Shown here in pieces: positions 9,056-16,977 of a stretch of 45,522 nt of DNA. The notes under the pieces are model-generated. The model was not told the DNA's origin. It saw nothing but the letters and a program-made list of their open reading frames with translations, and ran no database searches. Position 1 is the first letter of the stretch; each line of letters starts with the position of its first letter. Source of the DNA: Acidimicrobiaceae bacterium (GTDB lineage Bacteria; Actinomycetota; Acidimicrobiia; Acidimicrobiales; RAAP-2); contig PNAT01000174.1 in assembly GCA_003169675.1 (NCBI GenBank), forward strand, positions 164 to 45,685. The letters run 5' to 3'. The position numbers were made by a program, and so were the translations under genes.

Positions 9056-9453
9056 CGCGGCCTTCGTACGACGACCGATTCGGGGCTACGCCATGTCTTG
9101 GGTCCTGTGGTCGCCAATGCAGCCAGCCGGGCGTTGTAGGCGGCCAACTCGGGGTCTTCTACGACACCGGGAATGGGTGCCGGCGAGACGGGTATCGGGG
9201 AAGGCACCGCGGCGGCCCGATTTCGCATCCCCTTGAGACCGACGGTGTCGTAGTCGGTATGGATCAGCATCCACCAGAAGTACACCCCGAGGACAGCAAA
9301 GATGGGCCACTCAATGGCGTAGAGGTAGCTGAGCCCGTTGCCGTCAGTGGCCCTGGTGATCTGCCACCACGCGGCAGCAACGCATCCGGGTACGAAGAGC
9401 AGCACCCCGATGTGCAGCGAGAAGGCCCGTCTCGAAAGCCACCGCTGGCGCAC
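9052..9453 (-). CDS. Hypothetical two-helix membrane protein
   Basis: This 133-residue protein has two clear hydrophobic segments (LHIGVLLFVPGCVAAAWWQI and WPIFAVLGVYFWWMLI), followed by a proline-rich stretch and a soluble tail. I do not recognise a named family. Its stop overlaps the DUF3817 start (ATGA), so the two are probably expressed together and may interact in the membrane. Confidence 0.75.
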   Translation of the reverse strand: MRQRWLSRRAFSLHIGVLLFVPGCVAAAWWQITRATDGNGLSYLYAIEWPIFAVLGVYFWWMLIHTDYDTVGLKGMRNRAAAVPSPIPVSPAPIPGVVEDPELAAYNARLAALATTGPKTWRSPESVVVRRPR

Positions 9454-9497
9454 CGGATCGATGATACCGGCCCCTGATGAGCTATTGAATTCACCAC

Positions 9498-9503
9498 TAA
9501 CCT
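9498..9503 (+). promoter_or_regulatory. -10-like hexamer TAACCT
   Basis: TAACCT lies 6 nt before ATG 9510 with no Shine-Dalgarno sequence between, consistent with a leaderless mRNA for the DinB gene. Confidence 0.4.
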
Positions 9504-9509
9504 GGGTCG

Positions 9510-10022
9510 ATGTCTCCCGCCGTGACGCGCCGCGATCCTCCGTTCGAGGCCGACGAGAGGACGATGCTCAACGCCTGGTTGGACTACCACCGGGCCACCC
9601 TCCTCCAAAAGTGCGAAGGGTTGGACCCGAGCCTCCTCGTCCGGGCCAGCGTGCCACCCTCGTCCCTGAGCCTGTTGGGCCTGGTGCGGCACATGATGCT
9701 GGTCGAATGGTGGTGGTTCGAACATATCTTTGCCGATGGGCCGACGCCCGAACCCATCGCAACAGATGTCGACTCCGACGCTGACTTCAATCTCCTCGAT
9801 CCCGATCGCGTCGATGCCGACATGGCAGCTTTTCTTCACCAGTGCGATCACTCCCGAGTCATTGTCGAGGGTACCGATAGCTTGAACGTCTGCTCGAGTT
9901 CGTCCGACCGTGAGGCCCGCGAGCTGCGGTGGATCATGGTGCACATGATTGAGGAATATGCCCGGCACAATGGGCATGCGGACCTCCTGCGCGAGTGCAT
10001 CGACGGGAGCGTGGGGGAATAA
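9510..10022 (+). CDS. DinB/DUF664 family protein
   Basis: This 170-residue four-helix-bundle protein has the DUF664 pattern of TMLNAWLDYHRATL near the N-terminus, GLVRHMMLVEWWW (His61) and a C-terminal ARHNGHADLL (151-160). These histidines probably bind a metal. Family members in actinobacteria are often assigned to mycothiol-dependent transfer or detoxification; the activity here is not known. A second member lies on the opposite strand at 10559-11053. Confidence 0.85.
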   Translation: MSPAVTRRDPPFEADERTMLNAWLDYHRATLLQKCEGLDPSLLVRASVPPSSLSLLGLVRHMMLVEWWWFEHIFADGPTPEPIATDVDSDADFNLLDPDRVDADMAAFLHQCDHSRVIVEGTDSLNVCSSSSDREARELRWIMVHMIEEYARHNGHADLLRECIDGSVGE

Positions 10023-10080
10023 GCCCCACCGTCCCCGAACCGACAGCACCTCGTGCTCTCCCGGGAGTCATTGACACCCA

Positions 10081-10536
10081 GCACTGCTACGAGATCCGGA
10101 TGGGGGAGCAGATGTCTGGGCCCTCATCGGTGAGGCTGGTTCCTATCAGCAGTGGTGGAGCTGGCTGCGCATCTTCCAGGCTGCCGGCCTCGAGGTGGGG
10201 GAGGAGTGGCACTACGAGGTGGAGCCCCCCTTCCCTATCCGGTGTGCTTCCGGGTGGCCATTGAGGAGGTCAATGCACCACTGAAGGTGCGCGTCCGTGC
10301 GAGCGGCCACGTGGTGGGCACGGCCACACTGACCCTCGAAGACGACGAACACGGGGTTGTGGTGCCGTTGCACAGTGCGGCGCCCCCGGGGAGCGCAACC
10401 TTGCGCGCGTCCCGCCTGGCTGCGCCCCTCTCCCGATACACGTCACGACTGGGTATTGAACTCGGGAGCCGGTCAGTTCTTTGCCCGTCCGGTGGCGCCG
10501 ATCCCGACCTCCTCGCGTGTGGACGGTACCGATTGA
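10081..10536 (+). pseudogene. SRPBCC/polyketide-cyclase-like gene broken by two frameshifts
   Basis: Three pieces of one protein appear in two frames. From 10081: DVWALIGEAGSYQQWWSWLR and then GLEVGEEWHYEVEPP. After a C-run near 10225-10236 the frame changes and continues PYPVCFRVAIEEVNAPLKV to LTLEDDEHG. Near 10455 it shifts back to give NSGAGQFFARPVAP and a TGA at 10534. This order matches START/SRPBCC proteins of actinobacteria (WPWLR, a GDIVGTA-like strand and a final GARQF helix). No good start codon is visible in the first frame. One shift could be a sequencing error, but two plus a missing start favour a decayed gene. Confidence 0.75.
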
Positions 10537-10558
10537 CCGCGAGGATGAATCGCGAGGC

Positions 10559-11053
10559 CTAGAGGACGATCCACTGGCGGCCATCGAGCAGCTCTCTCAC
10601 CGCGTCGAGATGACCGGCGTGGCAGGCCGTCTCCGCGATCACGTGGAGCAAGATGTATCGGTGGTCGGGAAAGTCTCCCTTCCCCCACCAATCGGCTTCT
10701 TGCCTGGGTGCTGCGTCAAGTGGGGTGCTTTCGATGATGGCGCTCGAACGCGCGATCTCGTCCCGGTACAGGGAGAAGACGTCTTCGGCCGACTCGTCAG
10801 TGTCCACCTTCCATTCGTCGTTGCCGTGGTTGGGGCCCACTTGGAAGACGTCCAGGGACTCCCCGGCGACGATGCACCGGAACCAGAAGTGTTCGTCATC
10901 TTGGGCCAAGTGTTTGACCATGCCCAGGCAGTTCCAGCCTGACGGAAGAACGGGCCGTCTCAGCTGTTCCTCCGAGAGACCCTCAAGAATGCCGAGCACG
11001 TGACGTCGCTGGTAGTCAAGGGAGGCGACCAAGACCTTGGTCTCGTCGTTCAT
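10559..11053 (-). CDS. DinB/DUF664 family protein
   Basis: This 164-residue protein starts at ATG 11053 (MNDETKVLVASLDYQRRHVL). It carries the family signatures EEQLRRPVLPSGWN, GMVKHLAQDDEHFWF and HVIAETACHAGHLDAVRE, with histidines placed for metal binding. The frame opens further upstream, but those residues overlap the VOC gene. It shares ATGA overlap with the VOC gene at 11050, so the two form a small operon, plausibly for detoxification of reactive compounds. Confidence 0.87.
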   Translation of the reverse strand: MNDETKVLVASLDYQRRHVLGILEGLSEEQLRRPVLPSGWNCLGMVKHLAQDDEHFWFRCIVAGESLDVFQVGPNHGNDEWKVDTDESAEDVFSLYRDEIARSSAIIESTPLDAAPRQEADWWGKGDFPDHRYILLHVIAETACHAGHLDAVRELLDGRQWIVL

Positions 11054-11460
11054 CCTCCGGTGCGTCCCACTTCTTGCACGAGCCAACTGTTGCCATCGGG
11101 ATCGCTGAAGTCGAGAAATGAGTTGTAGTCACCCCGCCCCGGATCGTGGCCCGGCTTCTGTTGTCCTTCCACAAAGTGGTAGATCTCACTCACCTCGGTT
11201 CCCCGGGCGACCAGTTCCTTCCTGGCCGCGTCGATGTCGGGCACGACAAGGTGCAACCCCTTGACCGAGCCGGGGGCATCGAGGTTTTTCATGATGGCGA
11301 TCGCGCAGGCGGAACCGGGCGGGACCACCTGGACAACCCGAAAGTCTTCCCCGGCGCTGTGGTCGACGATGAGATTGAAGCCGACGTTGTCCAGATAGAA
11401 CGTCTTCGCTCGGTCCACGTCCGACACGGGAACGACGATGAGTTCGAGCTTCCAGTCCAC
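11050..11460 (-). CDS. VOC (glyoxalase/bleomycin-resistance) superfamily protein
   Basis: This 136-residue single-module VOC protein has VVPVSDVDRAKTFYLDNVGF at the start and FLDFSDPDGNSWLVQEV at the end, the paired beta-alpha-beta-beta-beta motif of the fold. The start is GTG 11460, with a strong AGGAGG about 8 nt upstream. Members act as metal-dependent lyases, dioxygenases or binding proteins; none can be singled out. It is coupled to the downstream DinB gene. Confidence 0.87.
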   Translation of the reverse strand: MDWKLELIVVPVSDVDRAKTFYLDNVGFNLIVDHSAGEDFRVVQVVPPGSACAIAIMKNLDAPGSVKGLHLVVPDIDAARKELVARGTEVSEIYHFVEGQQKPGHDPGRGDYNSFLDFSDPDGNSWLVQEVGRTGG

Positions 11461-11537
11461 AGATAAGCCTCCTTGATGCTGCGTTCGACCTCAGTATCGC
11501 AAAGCGGGCCGGTACACCCTCTGCGGTGGGTGTCGGC

Positions 11538-12377
11538 CTACCAGCCCTTGAAGGTGGAGGGGCGGCGCTCCACGAAGCTGGCGATGCCCTCCTTGGAGTC
11601 GATTGTGTGGGTGATCAGCTCCTGGGCCATGGCCTCGTCGTGGAACGACGTGGCGCGATCGACGTCGAGGGCGCGATTGGTGAGCCACTTGGCCACCCCG
11701 ATGGCCTTGGTCGGCCCCTCCGCCAGGCGCCCGGCCAGCTCCTCCAGCGTGGCCTGCAATTCCGACCGGGGAACCAGGCGGTTGACCAGGCCGATCCGGT
11801 AGGCCTCGGCCGCCGGGAGGTCATCGCCGAAGAAGAACAGCTCCTTGGCCTTCTGCAGCCCGACCAGGCGCGTGAGCAGCCAGGCCCCACCGGCGTCCGG
11901 CGCGATGCCACGGCGGATGAAGACCTCAATGAATTTGGACTCCTCGGCCGCCACCACGAGGTCGCAGGCCAGGGCCAGGTGCATGCCGCCACCGGCCGCC
12001 GTGCCGTTGACGCCGGCGATGACCGGCTTCTCGCAGTCCAAGATGGTGCCCACTAGCCGCTGCCAGCCTTCCCTGATGATGCGGGCACCGTCACCCATGA
12101 CACCTTCGGGAGCGTCGTCTGGCTTGGGCCGGGGGGCGGCTCGCCCGCCGCGCAGGTCGGCCCCGGTGCAGAAGGCCTTCTCGCCGGCGGCGGTGATGAC
12201 GACCACCCGGACGAAGAGATCGGATGAGGCGTCCTTGACCCATTCGCTGATCTGGTCGCGCATGGCACCGGTCATGGCGTTGCCGGCATCGGGCCGGTTC
12301 AGGGTGATCCAGGCGACGCCGTCTGCAATGCGGCGCGTCACATCGTCGCCGGCCGGGCTCTCGGCTGTCTCACTCAT
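11538..12377 (-). CDS. Crotonase-superfamily (enoyl-CoA hydratase-like) protein lacking both hydratase glutamates
   Basis: The 279-residue crotonase fold has the oxyanion-hole segments AFCTGADLRGG (about 69-79) and GTAAGGGMHLALACD. The two hydratase glutamates of classic enoyl-CoA hydratase appear replaced: the GGCEL glutamate aligns with His133 and the PE glutamate with Phe153, while an Asp is present at 161 (APDAGG). So the reaction may be isomerisation, hydrolysis or C-C cleavage of an acyl-CoA rather than hydration. AGGAG precedes ATG 12377. It lies 12 nt after the acyl-CoA synthetase gene on the same strand, so the two are probably co-transcribed. Confidence 0.88.
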   Translation of the reverse strand: MSETAESPAGDDVTRRIADGVAWITLNRPDAGNAMTGAMRDQISEWVKDASSDLFVRVVVITAAGEKAFCTGADLRGGRAAPRPKPDDAPEGVMGDGARIIREGWQRLVGTILDCEKPVIAGVNGTAAGGGMHLALACDLVVAAEESKFIEVFIRRGIAPDAGGAWLLTRLVGLQKAKELFFFGDDLPAAEAYRIGLVNRLVPRSELQATLEELAGRLAEGPTKAIGVAKWLTNRALDVDRATSFHDEAMAQELITHTIDSKEGIASFVERRPSTFKGW

Positions 12378-12389
12378 CGCTACTCCTGA

Positions 12390-14606
12390 TCACTTGGCGG
12401 CCAGGACGACGAGGGCGTCAGCAGCGACGACCCCATGGGGACCGGCCAGCAATGGGTTGATGTCGAGCTCGGCTACCTCGCCCGACAGGTCGACGGCCAA
12501 ATGCTGCATCTTCATGAGCGCGTCCACCAGTGCGCCACGGTCGGCGGCCGGCTGGCCGCGCACTCCCTTGAGCAGGGCGGCGCCGGCAAGCTCGTCGAGC
12601 ATGGCGGTGGCGTCATTGTTGGTGAAGGGCGGGACGCGGAACGTGACGTCGCCCAGCACCTCGACAAACACGCCGCCCAGGCCGAACATGACCACCGGGC
12701 CGAAGAGGTCGTCCTGGGCGATGCCGACGACGGTCTCAATGCCGCGGGCCGTCTCGGCCACCAGCACGCCGTCGAGGCGCGCCGTGGGCGCCGCCTTCTT
12801 GGCCACCGTCAGCATGCGCTTGTAGGTGCGGCGGGCATCGTCCTCGTCGCGCACACCCACCGCCACCAACCCGAGGTCGGACTTGTGGAGGATGTCGGCC
12901 GAGACGATCTTCATGACCACCGGGAAGCCGATGCGCTTGGCCGCCTTGGCCGCCTCGCCGGGTGAGCTGACGACGCGCTCTTTGGGCAGCGCAATGCCGT
13001 AGGCCCGGAGCAGGGCCTTGGAGTCCTGCTCGGAGAGGGCGGTGCCGCGGGCCGGGCGCACGCCCTTGGGGGCAATGATGGACATCGCCTTGGCCTTGGC
13101 CGGACTGGCGCGCCGGACCGGGTGGGCGAAGGGCGACTTGTAGCCGGCGATGAAGCGGTGGTGGTCGAAGTAGGCCGTGGCCGCCATCACTGCGTTGGTG
13201 AACGTGCGGAAGGTGGGGACCGAGCTCTCCAGCAGCGTTTTGCGGTAGGCCTCTTCGTCGCCCACTGGGGAGCCCCACACCACGAAGACCGGCTTGTCGG
13301 TGGTGGCCGCGGCCGCCACCAGGTCCTCGCACAGCTTGTTGCCCATGGAGGGCAGAGCCCCGGTGATGGGGCAGAGCAGGAGGTCGACGTTGGGGTCGGC
13401 CAGCATGGTCTCAATGATCTTGGGACCCCTCCAGTCCCGCACCGGCGCGCCACCGTTGTCCACCGGATTGGAGACTCGCAGGTAGGGCGGTATCCACTGG
13501 TGCAGCTCGGTCTGTGAGTGCTTGGTCAGGGAGGGCAGCTCGAGTCCGGCCGCCGCGACCATGTCGGCCATGTGGGCCCCGGTGCCACCAGAAATTGAGT
13601 ACACGCAGACGCGCCCGCCCGCACCTCGCTGGAGGCGCCGGACGGCCGCTTGGGTGGGGGGCTTGCTCCGGGCCAGGGCGGCGGAGACATCGAGGAGTTG
13701 GTCAAGCCCGTCGACCCGCTGCACGCCGTATTGGCGGAACACAGCGGACACCACGGCATCGGAACCGGTCAGGTGACCGGTGTGCGCCTTGGCCATGGAG
13801 GTGCCCTCATCGGTGCGCCCCACCTTGACGGCGACGATCGGTACTTTCCTCTGGGCGGCGTGGTCGGCGGCCAGTTGGAGCGTGCGCCCATTCTTGAAGC
13901 CCTCTATGTAACAGGCGACGGCCCCGGTGGAATCGAGGTCCGAGAAGTAGCGGATGAAGTCGGCCGACTCCAGGTCGGCCTCGTTGCCGGCCGGGGCCCA
14001 GTGCGACAACCGGATGCCGATCTCCTGGCCCTGGAAGATCGGTCGTCCCTGGTGCCCACTCTGGGTGATGAGCGCGATGGCCTGGCCTGGCAGGTCGTCG
14101 CGGAAGACCTCGAAGGCGTTGAGATTGGTGTTGGGGCCGAGCACGTGGAGGTCGCCGCCGGCAATGATCTTCTCCATCTCGGCCTGAACCTTCTCGCCTT
14201 TGGCGCCTACCTCGGCGAATCCGGCGGCGAAGACGACGGCGAACTTGGCCTTGGCTGCCACGGCGTCACGCAGGATGGGCAGGGGCTCGCCGACCAGAAT
14301 GGCCACTAGGTCCAAGGGGTCGGAGATGTCGGTCAGGGCGGCTGAGCAGGGTCGGCCCGCCACTTCCGTACGGTTGGGGTTGACGAAGTAGACAGTTGCG
14401 CCCCGCTCCTCGGCCCAGACGGTGATCTTCTGGGTCAGCGCCGTGTTGGGGCGGGCGTTGGAGTCCGACGCGCCGACGACGGCCACCCGCTGGGGCCGGA
14501 AGAACGTCTGGAGGTCGATCTGGCGCAGTGCGATGGGACGGCCTGTGATGTCGAGCACCGGTCCCAAGGGGGTCGGGTCGCTCGGTGCCCTGGTCGGTGT
14601 CGCCAT
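12390..14606 (-). CDS. NDP-forming acyl-CoA synthetase, fused alpha and beta subunits
   Basis: This 738-residue protein has an N-terminal CoA-binding domain (LQTFFRPQRVAVVGASDSN, about 33-130), a succinyl-CoA-synthetase-like central part (SISGGTGAHMADMVAAAGLE) and a C-terminal ATP-grasp_5 domain (from about 515: LLRAYGIALPKE, FPVVMKIVSADILHKSDLGL, VAELDINPLL). The reaction is acid + CoA + ATP to acyl-CoA + ADP + phosphate, or the reverse. ATG 14606 is chosen because GAGGGAG lies just upstream; a GTG at 14624 is the alternative. It forms a unit with the crotonase gene and faces an SDR gene across a 260-bp region holding two TGAC-N6-GTCA sites. Confidence 0.9.
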   Translation of the reverse strand: MATPTRAPSDPTPLGPVLDITGRPIALRQIDLQTFFRPQRVAVVGASDSNARPNTALTQKITVWAEERGATVYFVNPNRTEVAGRPCSAALTDISDPLDLVAILVGEPLPILRDAVAAKAKFAVVFAAGFAEVGAKGEKVQAEMEKIIAGGDLHVLGPNTNLNAFEVFRDDLPGQAIALITQSGHQGRPIFQGQEIGIRLSHWAPAGNEADLESADFIRYFSDLDSTGAVACYIEGFKNGRTLQLAADHAAQRKVPIVAVKVGRTDEGTSMAKAHTGHLTGSDAVVSAVFRQYGVQRVDGLDQLLDVSAALARSKPPTQAAVRRLQRGAGGRVCVYSISGGTGAHMADMVAAAGLELPSLTKHSQTELHQWIPPYLRVSNPVDNGGAPVRDWRGPKIIETMLADPNVDLLLCPITGALPSMGNKLCEDLVAAAATTDKPVFVVWGSPVGDEEAYRKTLLESSVPTFRTFTNAVMAATAYFDHHRFIAGYKSPFAHPVRRASPAKAKAMSIIAPKGVRPARGTALSEQDSKALLRAYGIALPKERVVSSPGEAAKAAKRIGFPVVMKIVSADILHKSDLGLVAVGVRDEDDARRTYKRMLTVAKKAAPTARLDGVLVAETARGIETVVGIAQDDLFGPVVMFGLGGVFVEVLGDVTFRVPPFTNNDATAMLDELAGAALLKGVRGQPAADRGALVDALMKMQHLAVDLSGEVAELDINPLLAGPHGVVAADALVVLAAK

Positions 14607-14738
14607 GTCTCTCCCTCGTTCCACGCCGTCGAGCCGACGGCATCAGGTCAGAGACACAGCCGCGTCCGTCCCCCGAAGGCAACGGGCAGAGTTGCGGCCG
14701 ACCCGGTACCCGGGGCCCGCTGACGCCCTCACCGTATA

Positions 14739-14752
14739 TGACAGCGGCGTCA
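14739..14752. promoter_or_regulatory. Operator candidate, site 2 (TGACAGCGGCGTCA)
   Basis: A TGAC-N6-GTCA core sits in the divergent region between the acyl-CoA synthetase and the SDR. A further half-site TGACGCC lies at 14721-14727. On the minus strand the core runs into CATATA, similar to the TGTCATANT arrangement at two other sites. Confidence 0.6.
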
Positions 14753-14829
14753 GTGTCGATCCGGTCCGGCGTGTGTTCGCAGCCCGCGCTGATCGAATTG
14801 TGGCCCTCGGTCGCCACCGTTACGGTAGG

Positions 14830-14843
14830 TGACAGACGTGTCA
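14830..14843. promoter_or_regulatory. Operator candidate, site 3 (TGACAGACGTGTCA)
   Basis: The arms TGACA and TGTCA are perfect. The site lies 25 nt before ATG 14869 of the SDR. The preceding TACGGTAGG matches TAGGGTGGG found at the same distance from the site at 21948-21961 on its own transcribed strand, suggesting a shared promoter layout. Confidence 0.68.
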
Positions 14844-14868
14844 GTCATCTGTTGAGAACGGGGATCCC

Positions 14869-15798
14869 ATGGGCATTTTGGACGGCAAGATCGCGATTGT
14901 CACCGGTTCGGGTCACGGCATTGGCCGGGGCGAGGCACTCGAGTTGGCGGCCCAGGGAGCCAAGGTCGTGATCAACGACCTGGGCGGCTCGGCCAGCGGC
15001 GAAGGAGCCGACAAGAGGCCGGCTGACCAGGTGGTCGAGGTGATCAAGGCTCGCGGGGGCGAGGCAGTGGCCAACTACGACGACGTCTCGGACTTTGGTG
15101 GGGCGGAGAACCTCATCGCCACGGCGTACGACGCCTTCGGCGGGCACGACATCCTGGTCAACAACGCCGGCATCATCCGCGACAAGATGATCGTGTCCAT
15201 GACCGAGGACGACTTCGATTCAGTCATCCGGGTGCACCTCAAGGGCACCTTTGCCACCACCAAGTTCGCCTGCATCCGCTGGCGCGAGCGTTCCAAGGCC
15301 GGCGAGACGGTACGGGCTGCCGTGGTCAACACCGTCTCCTCGGCCGGGCTGCAGGGCAACGTGGGCCAGGCCAATTACGGCTCGGCCAAATCTGCCATCG
15401 CCGCCCTGACCATCATCACCTCGCTGGAGGGTTCTCGCTTCGGGGTGCGGGCCAACGCCATCGGGCCGGGTGGGGTCACCCGCCTGACCGGCGGCGTCCT
15501 GAAAGACGTGGAGCTCAAGGAGCCCGACGAGTACGGCGACGAGGAGTTCAGTCGCCTCAACCCTCAGAACTCCGCCCCCATGGTGGCCTGGCTGGCCTCC
15601 GACCAGGCGATGCACGTCACCGGCCAGGTCTTCCGCGCCGTAGGGGCCAACATCGCCCACTACGAGCCCTGGCGGCTCGGGGTCAACATCGATAACCCCA
15701 AGGGCGAGGTCAAGTGGGACCCCGCCGATATCGCGGCCGAGGTGAACGCCCAGGTGTTCCACTCCCGCCATCCCGGGCTGAAGATGGGCGGCGGCTGA
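14869..15798 (+). CDS. Short-chain dehydrogenase/reductase
   Basis: The 309-residue SDR has a TGSGHGIG cofactor loop (12-19), NNAG at 98-101, Ser157/158 and the catalytic pair Tyr170-Lys174 in YGSAK. The Asp37 after the second strand (VINDLGG) favours NAD(H). Overall it resembles the hydroxyacyl-CoA dehydrogenase domain of multifunctional enzyme type 2 and related actinobacterial SDRs, so 3-hydroxyacyl-CoA oxidation is a reasonable guess. A thiolase-like gene follows after 3 nt, so the two are probably coupled. The operator at 14830-14843 lies directly upstream. Confidence 0.92.
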   Translation: MGILDGKIAIVTGSGHGIGRGEALELAAQGAKVVINDLGGSASGEGADKRPADQVVEVIKARGGEAVANYDDVSDFGGAENLIATAYDAFGGHDILVNNAGIIRDKMIVSMTEDDFDSVIRVHLKGTFATTKFACIRWRERSKAGETVRAAVVNTVSSAGLQGNVGQANYGSAKSAIAALTIITSLEGSRFGVRANAIGPGGVTRLTGGVLKDVELKEPDEYGDEEFSRLNPQNSAPMVAWLASDQAMHVTGQVFRAVGANIAHYEPWRLGVNIDNPKGEVKWDPADIAAEVNAQVFHSRHPGLKMGGG

Positions 15799-15801
15799 TC
15801 C

Positions 15802-16947
15802 ATGGCGAACCGCCGCGTGGCCATCGTGGGCGCGTCGACGTCCGACTGCGGACGGGTCGACGACAAGACCGCCTTCCAACTGAACTTCCAGGGCACCACC
15901 CGCGCCCTGGCCGATGCCGGGATTGCCAAGGCCGAGGTCGACGGGTTCATGTCGCTCACCGGCGCTCTGCCCCCGATTGAGCTGGCCGAGTATCTCGGCA
16001 TACGGCCCAATTGGGTCGACTCGACTGGCCACGGCGGCAGCATCTGGGAGTTCATGGTCGAGCACGCGGCCGCCGCCATCGCCCAGGGCCTGGTCGAGGT
16101 GGTGGTGCTGACGTACGGCTCGACCCAGCGGGCCGACCTGAAAAAGAAACTCCGCATGGCCAACCTCTCTTTCGGCACCCGCGGCCCGATCCAGTTCGCG
16201 GCGCCCTTCGGTCACCCGGTGGGCTCGCACTACGCCATGGTGGCCCGGCGTCACATGCACGAGTTCGGCACCACCATTGAGCAACTGGCCGAGGTGGCGG
16301 TCTCCACTCGCTACAACGCCGGCCTCAACCCCGAGGCGTTCTACCAGGATCCCATCACGATCGACGACGTGGTCAACGCTCCCATGGTGTGGGACCCGCT
16401 GACCAAGCTGCACTGCTGCATCCGCTCGGACGGCGGGGGCTCCATCGTGCTGACCAGCGAGGAACGGGCCAAGGACTGCGCCAAGGCGCCGGTGTGGGTG
16501 CTCGGCACCGGCGAGGCCGTCTCGCACACCACCATGAGCGAGTGGGACGACTTCACCGAGTCACCCTGTGTGCGCTCGGGCAAGCTGGCCTTCGAGCGGG
16601 CCGGCGTCACCCCCGCCGAGATCGACACAGCACAGGTCTACGACGCCTTCACTCCCATGGTCATTCTCACCCTCGAGGGGCTCGGCTTCTGCAAGAAGGG
16701 TGAGGGTGGCGCCTTCGTCGAAGACGGCCGGTTGCGGGTGGGTGGCGCACTGCCCACCAACACCGACGGCGGTGGGCTCTCCTCCTGCCAGCCCGGCATG
16801 CGGGGCATGTTCCTGCTCATTGAAGCGGTCAAGCAGCTGCGCGGGGAGTGCGGCGAGCGCCAGGTGCCCGACGCCCGGCTGGCCTGCGTCAACGGCACCA
16901 GCGGGTGGTTCAGCGCCGCCGGGACCGTCATCCTCGGCCGGGACTAA
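15802..16947 (+). CDS. Thiolase-like lipid-transfer protein (SCP-x/Ltp type)
   Basis: This 381-residue thiolase-fold protein has the nucleophile cysteine region changed: where a thiolase has N-x-x-C-G/S it reads VDSTGHGGSI. It keeps QVYDAFTPMVILTLEGLGF and the NTDGGGLSS segment typical of Ltp/SCP2-thiolase-like proteins. Some Ltp proteins (Ltp2) act as retro-aldolases on steroid side-chain CoA esters together with a DUF35 protein, but no DUF35 gene is seen in this window. It lies 3 nt after the SDR and probably acts on that enzyme's product. Confidence 0.87.
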   Translation: MANRRVAIVGASTSDCGRVDDKTAFQLNFQGTTRALADAGIAKAEVDGFMSLTGALPPIELAEYLGIRPNWVDSTGHGGSIWEFMVEHAAAAIAQGLVEVVVLTYGSTQRADLKKKLRMANLSFGTRGPIQFAAPFGHPVGSHYAMVARRHMHEFGTTIEQLAEVAVSTRYNAGLNPEAFYQDPITIDDVVNAPMVWDPLTKLHCCIRSDGGGSIVLTSEERAKDCAKAPVWVLGTGEAVSHTTMSEWDDFTESPCVRSGKLAFERAGVTPAEIDTAQVYDAFTPMVILTLEGLGFCKKGEGGAFVEDGRLRVGGALPTNTDGGGLSSCQPGMRGMFLLIEAVKQLRGECGERQVPDARLACVNGTSGWFSAAGTVILGRD

Positions 16948-16965
16948 CCGCCTGACAGATCGTCG

Positions 16966-16971
16966 TAGCCT
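16966..16971 (+). promoter_or_regulatory. -10-like hexamer TAGCCT
   Basis: TAGCCT ends 6 nt before GTG 16978 of rlmN, and no Shine-Dalgarno sequence is visible, consistent with a leaderless transcript separate from the upstream unit. Confidence 0.4.
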
Positions 16972-16977
16972 GGGGCG

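Noticed and set aside
15220-16527. 435-codon minus-strand open frame
   Set aside because: Antisense to the SDR and thiolase-like genes, with no family features.
16952-16966. TGAC-like half site before rlmN (TGACAGATCGTC)
   Set aside because: Spacing and the right arm do not match the TGAC-N6-GTCA motif.
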